A program made the translations under genes and the position numbers. 9,672 bases of DNA from JBOHSA01 sp050732995 (GTDB lineage: Bacteria > Gemmatimonadota > Gemmatimonadetes > Gemmatimonadales > GWC2-71-9), in NCBI GenBank assembly GCA_050732995.1, contig JBOHSA010000187.1:1-9672 (forward strand), written 5' to 3'. The notes beneath the pieces are model-generated. The model ran no database searches. It was not told the DNA's origin and saw only the letters and a program-made list of their open reading frames with translations. The stretch's first letter is position 1. Every line of letters starts with the position of its first letter. Below, piece by piece: positions 1-5,321 of this stretch.

Positions 1-13
1 GGACAGTGAGCCA

Positions 14-44
14 GACTGCCTGACCGCCCGACCGCCCGACCGCC
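14..44. repeat. 8-bp short tandem repeat (GACCGCCC unit)
   Basis: The unit GACCGCCC occurs at 22-29 and 30-37. A third copy lacking only its last base lies at 38-44, and a diverged copy (GACTGCCT, two mismatches) at 14-21. The array ends exactly at the TAA stop (TTA on the plus strand, 45-47) of the dehydrogenase gene. Read on the transcript strand it is GGGCGGTC repeated, with G-runs of two and three. The array may continue in a weaker form towards the window edge. No hairpin plus U-tract is visible, so it is not a standard intrinsic terminator. Confidence 0.85.
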
Positions 45-2096
45 TTATGGGTTCTCATTCTGACCTCCCCGCCTGGCCTCCGGCAGCGCCAGCGCCACGA
101 GCTCCGCCGGCACATCAGGGCCGGCGATCGCGACGACGATGTACTGCTTGCCGTGGTGCCGGAAGGTGATCGGCGAAGCGTTCGTGGCCGCGGGCAGCTG
201 GACCTGGGCGATCTCCTGGCCGGTGCGCTTGTCGACGGCATGGAACATCGGCCCCCCGCCCCGTCCCTCCCCATAGAACAGCAGCGTGCGCGTGACGAGG
301 ACATTCGCGTGCGCGCTCTTGCCGGTCCGCGGCACGGTCACGCCCTGCAGCGCCGGGTGGTTCTTGACGGCCTCGGGGGTGTCGCCGTTCGGGATCATCC
401 AGAGATGCTCGCCCGTATTCAGGTCGATGGCCGTGATGCGCCCGTAGGGCGGTTTGAAGAGCGGCAGTCCCCCCCCCAGGCTGCGCCCGCCGCCCCCAGG
501 CCCGAGCGAGACGTAGCGCATGTCCGAGCGCTCGGCGTTGGACTCCACCGCGATCCGGCTCACGCCCCCCTGCGACGCCACGTACAGGATGCCCGTCTCG
601 GGATCGACCGCGGCCCCTCCCATGATGTTCACGCCGCCGTTGGCGCCGGGCGCCTGGAACGTGCATTTCGTGCCGTCCGCGGCGTTCACCACCGACACCG
701 GCGTGTACAGCGGCCCCATGCGGCATTCCTTGGCGATCTCGACGGCCTGGCGGCGCAGCTCGGGGGTGAAGGCGATCAGCTCGTCCACGGTCATGCCCTG
801 CCGCTCGTACGCCTTCGGCCTGGTCGGGTACGGCTGCGTCGGCGAGGTCCACTCGCCGGGGGTGTCCGAGCCGGGAACGCGCTTCTCCTCGATCGGCCAG
901 ATCGGCCGCCCGTTCGCGCGGTCGAACACGTAGGCGAAGCCTTGCTTCGTCGTCTGAACGACGATCTTGCGCCGCTGCCCGTTGACGGAGACGTCCAGGA
1001 GGTTCGGCGCGGTGGGCGTGTCGTAGTCCCAGATATCGTGATGGATCATCTGGAAATGCCAAGCGCGCCGACCGGTCTTCGCGTCGAGCGCGAGCACGCT
1101 CTCGCTGAACAGGTTGTTGCCCGGCCGGTGCCCGCCGTACCAGTCGTTATGCGGGTGGCCGACGGGGACGTAGACGAGGCCCAGCTCCGGGTCGGCGGAG
1201 AACGGCGCCCAGGCGTCGTTCTTGCCCGCGACCTTCCAGGAGTCCATGAGCCAGCTGTCGTGGCCCACCTCACCGGGCTTGGGCACCAGATTGAACACCC
1301 ACAGCTGCCGGCCGGTGCGGACGTCGAACCCTCGGATCGTGCCGGGGATGTTCTTCAGGCGGCGCGGATAATAGCCCTGCAGCGCCGAGCTCCCGACGAC
1401 GATGACATCCTGTACGACGATCGGGGGCGAGCTCGCGCCGATCGCACCCTCGGCCGGGTCGATGCCGTACACGGCGCCGGCGCCGTCGGCGCCCGCCGCC
1501 CGCACGGGGCCGTTGTCCCCGTTGGTCGCCATCGGGCCGCTCGGCCCCGTCCACGGCACGAGCTCGTAGCCCAGGCCCTGCATCAGGTCCACGGCGCCTG
1601 TTGCGCCGAAGCCCGCCGCGGGTTGTCCGGTGCGCGCGTCGAGGGCGACCATGTAATAGCCGGGCGTGACCACGATGACGCGCTCCGTCCGGCCGTCGGT
1701 CCAGTAGGCGAGACCGCGCCCCGAGAACCGCCGCGGCGCTTTTTCCCAGCGCAGCCCTTCGTCCATGCGCCACGCCCAGATCGTTTCCCCGGTCGCCGGG
1801 TCGATCGCGACGACGGCGCGCCGCTCGCCGGCGACCGTATAGAGCACGCCGTTCGCATAGAGCGGGGTGGCGCGGTAGTAGGTCTCGGGCTCCGGGCCGA
1901 AGTTCGCCGCCTTCCAGCGCCAGGCGACGCGCAGCGTCCCGGCGTTGTCGCGCGTGATCTGGTCGAGCGACGCATACCGGGTGCTGCCCAGGTCGCCGCC
2001 CCAGTAGCGCCACTCGCCGTCCGTGGCGCCGCGCTGGGCGGTCAGTACGGCTGGCGGGAACAGCGCCAGCAGGATCACGACGGCGTGGCGGAGCAT
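45..2096 (-). CDS. Secreted PQQ-dependent (quinoprotein) dehydrogenase, glucose/alcohol dehydrogenase-like
   Basis: A 683-residue quinoprotein that should oxidise a sugar or alcohol in the periplasm using pyrroloquinoline quinone and pass the electrons to the adjacent cytochrome c. Residues 1-20 look like a signal peptide (MLRH, then a hydrophobic stretch, likely cut near VLTA/QR). The mature chain opens with a typical N-terminal blade (WRYWGGDLGSTRYA, 29-42) and shows repeated propeller signatures such as AIDPATGETIWAW (97-109), GFDVRTGRQLWVF (256-268), ALDAKTGRRAWHF (336-348) and AIDLNTGEHLW (556-566). HHDIWDYD (352-359) and TTKQG (382-386) match the regions that in membrane glucose dehydrogenases hold the catalytic Asp and a PQQ-contacting Lys. 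The five-helix N-terminal anchor of Gcd is absent, so this is a soluble or peripheral form. The only two cysteines, C458 and C478, may form a disulfide. Start choice: an open frame runs further upstream, but that part is the cytochrome gene in another frame; ATG 2096 has AGGAG seven bases upstream and the signal peptide right after it. The substrate is unknown. No PQQ biosynthesis gene is in the window. Confidence 0.93.
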   Translation of the reverse strand: MLRHAVVILLALFPPAVLTAQRGATDGEWRYWGGDLGSTRYASLDQITRDNAGTLRVAWRWKAANFGPEPETYYRATPLYANGVLYTVAGERRAVVAIDPATGETIWAWRMDEGLRWEKAPRRFSGRGLAYWTDGRTERVIVVTPGYYMVALDARTGQPAAGFGATGAVDLMQGLGYELVPWTGPSGPMATNGDNGPVRAAGADGAGAVYGIDPAEGAIGASSPPIVVQDVIVVGSSALQGYYPRRLKNIPGTIRGFDVRTGRQLWVFNLVPKPGEVGHDSWLMDSWKVAGKNDAWAPFSADPELGLVYVPVGHPHNDWYGGHRPGNNLFSESVLALDAKTGRRAWHFQMIHHDIWDYDTPTAPNLLDVSVNGQRRKIVVQTTKQGFAYVFDRANGRPIWPIEEKRVPGSDTPGEWTSPTQPYPTRPKAYERQGMTVDELIAFTPELRRQAVEIAKECRMGPLYTPVSVVNAADGTKCTFQAPGANGGVNIMGGAAVDPETGILYVASQGGVSRIAVESNAERSDMRYVSLGPGGGGRSLGGGLPLFKPPYGRITAIDLNTGEHLWMIPNGDTPEAVKNHPALQGVTVPRTGKSAHANVLVTRTLLFYGEGRGGGPMFHAVDKRTGQEIAQVQLPAATNASPITFRHHGKQYIVVAIAGPDVPAELVALALPEARRGGQNENP

Positions 2097-2100
2097 CGCG

Positions 2101-2559
2101 CTACTCCTGTTTCCGCGGGGGTGGGCCGGCGGTGTCCGGAGGGGCCGGAATGCGGAGCTGCTTGAGTCGCGCATCGTCGCTCGGCAGCTCGCGGGCGCCT
2201 GCAGGCAGCCCGTTGAGCCGGAAGACATAGGCCAGTACGTCGGCGTACGCTTCCCGGGACAGCTGGCCGGGGTTGTCGAACGGCATGGTGGAGCGGATTT
2301 GGGCGAACAGATCGTACACCGTGTGCCCCGCCCAGGAGCGCAGGAAGGTGGCGCCCCTGAACTGGCTCGGCACGTGACAATTGGCGCAGCTGGCGCGGAA
2401 CTGCGCCGCCCCGCGCTCGGCCTGGGCGGCGGTGTACACGGCGTCGCCGCTCGATCGGGCCGGCCCGGCCGCCGTGTCGGTCTGCGCCGGTGCCAGCCGG
2501 ACGGCGGCAAGGAGGAGGACGGCCGCCGCGGTCCGGGGCCCACGGAAACGGGGCGTCAT
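2101..2559 (-). CDS. Small secreted class I cytochrome c, partner of the PQQ dehydrogenase
   Basis: A 152-residue mono-haem cytochrome c expected in the periplasm as electron acceptor for the quinoprotein dehydrogenase encoded four bases downstream. Residues 1-25 form a signal peptide (basic RFRGPR, hydrophobic TAAAVLLLAAV, likely cut after APA). The haem-binding CANCH is at 58-62, so C58 and C61 are the thioether cysteines and H62 an axial ligand. The likely second axial ligand is M92, in TMPFDNPGQLS (91-101), followed by the usual C-terminal helix (REAYADVLAYVFRLNGLPAG, 102-121). The last 30 or so residues are a Pro-rich tail (APPDTAGPPPRKQE) beyond the cytochrome fold. The ATG at 2559 has no obvious Shine-Dalgarno sequence, but no other ATG, GTG or TTG lies between it and lon in frame, and the signal peptide begins here. 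Pairing of such cytochromes with PQQ dehydrogenases is well known. It sits 40 bp downstream of lon on the same strand and may receive readthrough. Confidence 0.93.
   Translation of the reverse strand: MTPRFRGPRTAAAVLLLAAVRLAPAQTDTAAGPARSSGDAVYTAAQAERGAAQFRASCANCHVPSQFRGATFLRSWAGHTVYDLFAQIRSTMPFDNPGQLSREAYADVLAYVFRLNGLPAGARELPSDDARLKQLRIPAPPDTAGPPPRKQE
2104..2108 (-). promoter_or_regulatory. Ribosome binding site of the PQQ dehydrogenase, inside the cytochrome gene
   Basis: AGGAG on the minus strand lies seven bases before ATG 2096. It is formed by the last two sense codons (CAG GAG) of the upstream cytochrome gene, followed by its TAG stop and four intergenic bases. This fixes the dehydrogenase start and implies translational coupling of the two genes. 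Confidence 0.8.
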
Positions 2560-2599
2560 GAAAGGGAAATACGTCCCGTCCCAACGCGGGTCAAGCCGA
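2560..2599. other. 40-bp gap between lon stop and cytochrome start
   Basis: This short spacer holds no convincing terminator, promoter or Shine-Dalgarno sequence. Only trivial three- to four-base complementarities are visible, such as GGGA...TCCC on the minus strand. Readthrough from lon into the cytochrome/dehydrogenase pair is therefore possible, although lon is usually a monocistronic stress gene. The start region of the cytochrome gene is preceded by a pyrimidine-rich TTTCCCTTTC. Confidence 0.5.
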
Positions 2600-5074
2600 C
2601 TAGTTCTTGGACACCATCCTCGGCTCGACCGGCACCTCGCCCTCGAACACCAGGTGCCCGGCCTCGAATCGGGCCCCGCGGAGCGCCAGGGTGAGGACCT
2701 CGCCCAGCTCTTCGACCAGATGCACCTGGAGCGACTGCCGCACCTCGTCGGGCAGGTCCTCGAGGTCCGGGGCGTTCTCCTTGGGCAGCACGATCGTCTT
2801 GATCCCCGCGCGCGCCGCGCCGAGCACCTTTTCCTTCACCCCGCCGATCGGCAGCACCCGGCCACGCAGGGTGACCTCGCCGGTCATGGCGATGTCGTGT
2901 CGCGCGGGCCGCTTCGAGAGGGCCGAGACGAGGGCGGTGGCCATGGTGACGCCGGCCGACGGTCCGTCCTTCGGGATCGCGCCCGCGGGGACGTGGATGT
3001 GCACGTCGGTATTCTCGAGCGCCCGCTCGGGGATTCCGAGCTGGTCGGCGTGCGATTTGGCGTAGGTGAGCGCCGCCCGGGCAGACTCTTTCATGACGTC
3101 GCCCAGCTGGCCGGTCAGCAGCAGCTCGCCCTTCCCGCGCATCAGGCTCGCCTCGACGAACATGATGTCGCCGCCTACCGGGGTGTAGTACATGCCGGTG
3201 GCGACGCCCACCTGGTCCTCGCGCGCCTTGCGCTCGGGGTGGACCTTAGGTCGACCGAGCAGGTCGTCCACGTCTTTGGCCTGGACGGTGAGGCGCTCGG
3301 CGTCGCCGGTCGCGATGCGACGCGCCACCTTGCGGGCCAGTTTGCCGATTTCGCGCTCCAGCTGCCGGACGCCCGCCTCGCGCGTGTAGCTCGCGATGAT
3401 CTCCGAGAGCGCCTCATCGGTCAGCGCCAGCTGCTCGGGGGACAGTCCCTTCGCGCGCAGTTGCCGCGGCACGAGATAGCGCTTGGCGATCTCCAGCTTT
3501 TCGCGCTCGGTGTAGCCCGCGAAGCTCACGGTCTCGAGGCGATCGAGCAGGGGCGCGGGGATCGCTTGCGGGAAGTTGGCCGTGGCGATGAACAGCACCT
3601 CCGACAGGTCGAACGGCACGCCGAGGTAGTGATCGGTGAACGAGTCGTTCTGGGCCGGGTCGAGCACTTCCAGCAGCGCCGCCGCGGGATCCCCCTGGAA
3701 CGACACGCCGAGCTTGTCCACCTCGTCCAGCAGGAAGACCGGGTTCTTGGCGCCGGCCTGCTTCATGCCCTGAATGATGCGGCCGGGCATCGCCCCGACG
3801 TAGGTCCGCCGGTGGCCGCGGATGTCGGCCTCGTCCCGCGCGCCGCCGAGCGAGATCCGGACGTAGGGCCGCCCCATGGCGCGGGCGATGGACTTGGCGA
3901 TCGAGGTCTTCCCGACTCCCGGCGGGCCGACGAACAGGAGAATCGGTCCCTTGGCCTGCTTGTCGTCTTCGTTGCCCCCCCCGCCCTGCCCCGCCGCCGG
4001 CGGGGCCACCGCCTCGGGGGCCCGCTGCCGGAGCTGCCGCACCGCCAGAAACTCGAGCACCTGGTCCTTCACGTCCTTGAGGCCGTAATGATCTTCCTCG
4101 AGGATCTCCGCGGCGCGCTTCAGGTCGAGCGATTCCTCGGCCCGCTTGCCCCAGGGCAGCTCGGCCATCGTCTCGAGGTAGGTGCGGATCACCTGCGCTT
4201 CCATCGAGTCGCGGCTCGCCCGCTCCAATCGGCTCAGCTCGCGCTCGACCTCCTTCTTCGCCGCCTCCGGAAGCTCCAGGGCGGCGAACCGCTTGCGCAG
4301 CTCCTCGACCTCTCCCGCCTCGTTTTCCTCCCCCAGCTCCTTGCGGATCGCCTTCATCTGCTCGCGCAGGAACATCTCGCGCTGCCGCTCGCCCAGCTCT
4401 TCCTGCACCTGCGACTTGATGTCTTCCTGGGCGTCCAACAGGCCGATCTGACGCTGGACGTGGACCAGCACCCGACGCACCCGATCCTCGACCGACAGCA
4501 TCTCCAGCAGCCCCTGGCGCTCGACCGGCGTGATGTCGATGTAGGCCGCCACGAGATCGGCGAACCGCCCCGGCTCGGTCACTCCCTCCAGGACCTGCTT
4601 GACCACGTCCTCGGGCAGCCCGGACTTCTGGCCCAGCTCGGCGGCCCGCTCGCGCGCCTCGCGATACAGCGCGACGAACACCGGGTCCTCCGGTCGCAGC
4701 GGCGGAAGCTCCTCCGCCTCCCGTACCACTGCTTCGAGGTGCCCGCCCGTCGCGCTGTACTGCAGCGCGACCCCGCGCGTCTCGCCGTGCACGACGAGCT
4801 GCACGCCGGCCAAGCCGCGCTGGATCTGCGTGATCCGGGCGATCGTGCCGATCGTGTGGAGCACGCTCGGCGTCACCTGGTCGACGTTTTCACGTTGGGA
4901 CACCGCGAAGATCAGGCGGGGCTCGCTCTTGAGCGCCGCCTCAATCGCGCGCAGCGTGGCGGGGCGGCCGGCGCCGATCGGCGCCGACACGCCGGGGAAC
5001 AACACGACTTCCCGCAACGGCAACACCGGCAAGGTGCGCCGCTCGGTCAGCGAAGACTTCTGTGTGGTGGTCAT
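2600..5074 (-). CDS. lon: ATP-dependent Lon protease (endopeptidase La)
   Basis: An 824-residue cytoplasmic AAA+ serine protease that unfolds and degrades damaged and regulatory proteins as a hexamer. Domain order: N-terminal substrate-binding LON domain (about 14-210, beginning RRTLPVLPLREVVLFPGV); helical, coiled-coil-prone region (about 220-310, with REQMKAIRKELGEE); AAA+ module with Walker A GPPGVGKT (383-390), Walker B VFLLDEVDK (446-454) and a sensor-like ATAN (497-500); protease domain with the catalytic dyad S706 in PKDGPSAG and K749 in GGVKEK (spacing 43, as in E. coli Lon). All key residues are present, so the enzyme should be active. Compared with E. coli Lon (784 residues), most of the extra length is an insert of about 22 residues, Gly/Ala/Pro/acidic-rich, at 346-375, immediately before the ATPase core. 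ATG 5074 has AAGGA seven bases upstream. No CIRCE or clear heat-shock promoter was recognised upstream. Confidence 0.98.
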   Translation of the reverse strand: MTTTQKSSLTERRTLPVLPLREVVLFPGVSAPIGAGRPATLRAIEAALKSEPRLIFAVSQRENVDQVTPSVLHTIGTIARITQIQRGLAGVQLVVHGETRGVALQYSATGGHLEAVVREAEELPPLRPEDPVFVALYREARERAAELGQKSGLPEDVVKQVLEGVTEPGRFADLVAAYIDITPVERQGLLEMLSVEDRVRRVLVHVQRQIGLLDAQEDIKSQVQEELGERQREMFLREQMKAIRKELGEENEAGEVEELRKRFAALELPEAAKKEVERELSRLERASRDSMEAQVIRTYLETMAELPWGKRAEESLDLKRAAEILEEDHYGLKDVKDQVLEFLAVRQLRQRAPEAVAPPAAGQGGGGNEDDKQAKGPILLFVGPPGVGKTSIAKSIARAMGRPYVRISLGGARDEADIRGHRRTYVGAMPGRIIQGMKQAGAKNPVFLLDEVDKLGVSFQGDPAAALLEVLDPAQNDSFTDHYLGVPFDLSEVLFIATANFPQAIPAPLLDRLETVSFAGYTEREKLEIAKRYLVPRQLRAKGLSPEQLALTDEALSEIIASYTREAGVRQLEREIGKLARKVARRIATGDAERLTVQAKDVDDLLGRPKVHPERKAREDQVGVATGMYYTPVGGDIMFVEASLMRGKGELLLTGQLGDVMKESARAALTYAKSHADQLGIPERALENTDVHIHVPAGAIPKDGPSAGVTMATALVSALSKRPARHDIAMTGEVTLRGRVLPIGGVKEKVLGAARAGIKTIVLPKENAPDLEDLPDEVRQSLQVHLVEELGEVLTLALRGARFEAGHLVFEGEVPVEPRMVSKN

Positions 5075-5081
5075 GGCCTAG

Positions 5082-5086
5082 TCCTT
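5082..5086 (-). promoter_or_regulatory. Ribosome binding site of lon
   Basis: GAAGGA on the minus strand, with AAGGA seven bases before the ATG at 5074. This supports the annotated lon start. Confidence 0.7.
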
Positions 5087-5229
5087 CTGCATCGCTCGTG
5101 CCCAGAGAAACGCGCGGAGCGGCAGGCTCGTTCCCGGAAAGCCCGTCAAACAGGCGGGAACTGCCATTTCAGCCATCAGGCGGCGGCACGAGTCGGAAGC
5201 GGATTTCGAAGGCTGCGGACCAGCGGCCA

Positions 5230-5253
5230 ATGGGCCAAATGCTAACGGCCCAT
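5230..5253. promoter_or_regulatory. Inverted repeat in the lon/kinase divergent intergenic region (possible operator)
   Basis: Perfect 7-bp arms ATGGGCC (5230-5236) and GGCCCAT (5247-5253) flank a 10-base, more AT-rich centre (AAATGCTAAC). It lies in the roughly 247-bp region between two divergent starts (lon at 5074 and the kinase at 5322), about 155 bp upstream of lon and 70 bp upstream of the kinase ATG. No T-tract follows on either strand, so an operator is more likely than a terminator. No known regulator consensus was recognised. The rest of 5075-5321 holds the lon ribosome binding site, a small TTCCCGGAA palindrome (5131-5139) and a weak plus-strand promoter candidate; I see no gene in it. 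Confidence 0.45.
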
Positions 5254-5264
5254 CGTGTAAGACG

Positions 5265-5295
5265 TTGCCCACCCGTCCGAAGACCGCTAAATCTA
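5265..5295 (+). promoter_or_regulatory. Weak candidate promoter of the kinase gene
   Basis: TTGCCC at 5265-5270 and TAAATC at 5288-5293 are separated by 17 bases. This fits a sigma-70 layout poorly (four and three of six matches). TTG followed after 20 bases by TAAATCTA also resembles the TTG...TAnnTTTG style of Bacteroidota-type housekeeping promoters. If real, transcription would start near 5300, leaving a short leader before ATG 5322. The assignment is by eye only. Confidence 0.25.
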
Positions 5296-5321
5296 TGCGC
5301 GGACATGTCCACAACCCCCGA

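Noticed and set aside
153..2165. 670-codon open frame on the plus strand, antisense to the dehydrogenase
   Set aside because: Low-complexity Arg/Val/Asp/Gly-rich translation without domains, lying opposite a well-supported quinoprotein gene.
2097..2543. 149-residue N-terminal extension of the dehydrogenase frame
   Set aside because: It is Pro/Arg/Ser-rich noise and overlaps the real cytochrome c gene in another frame; the signal peptide and ribosome binding site place the start at 2096.
5131..5139. TTCCCGGAA palindrome upstream of lon
   Set aside because: A 9-bp odd palindrome is expected by chance in GC-rich sequence, and no family consensus was recognised.
2381..5245. 954-codon open frame on the plus strand, antisense to lon
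   Set aside because: The minus strand encodes a complete Lon with every catalytic motif. The antisense translation is Arg/Leu/His/Gly-rich with no recognisable domain, as expected when GC-rich codon bias suppresses stops on the opposite strand.
5237..5246. Possible CIRCE heat-shock element near lon, from the GCTAA inside the dyad
   Set aside because: The TTAGCACTC-N9-GAGTGCTAA pattern is not present; only a five-base fragment matches.
5265..5321. 19-residue N-terminal extension of the kinase from a TTG start
   Set aside because: The extra residues look unlike a kinase N-terminus, no Shine-Dalgarno sequence precedes the TTG, and ATG 5322 gives the usual start. It cannot be fully excluded.
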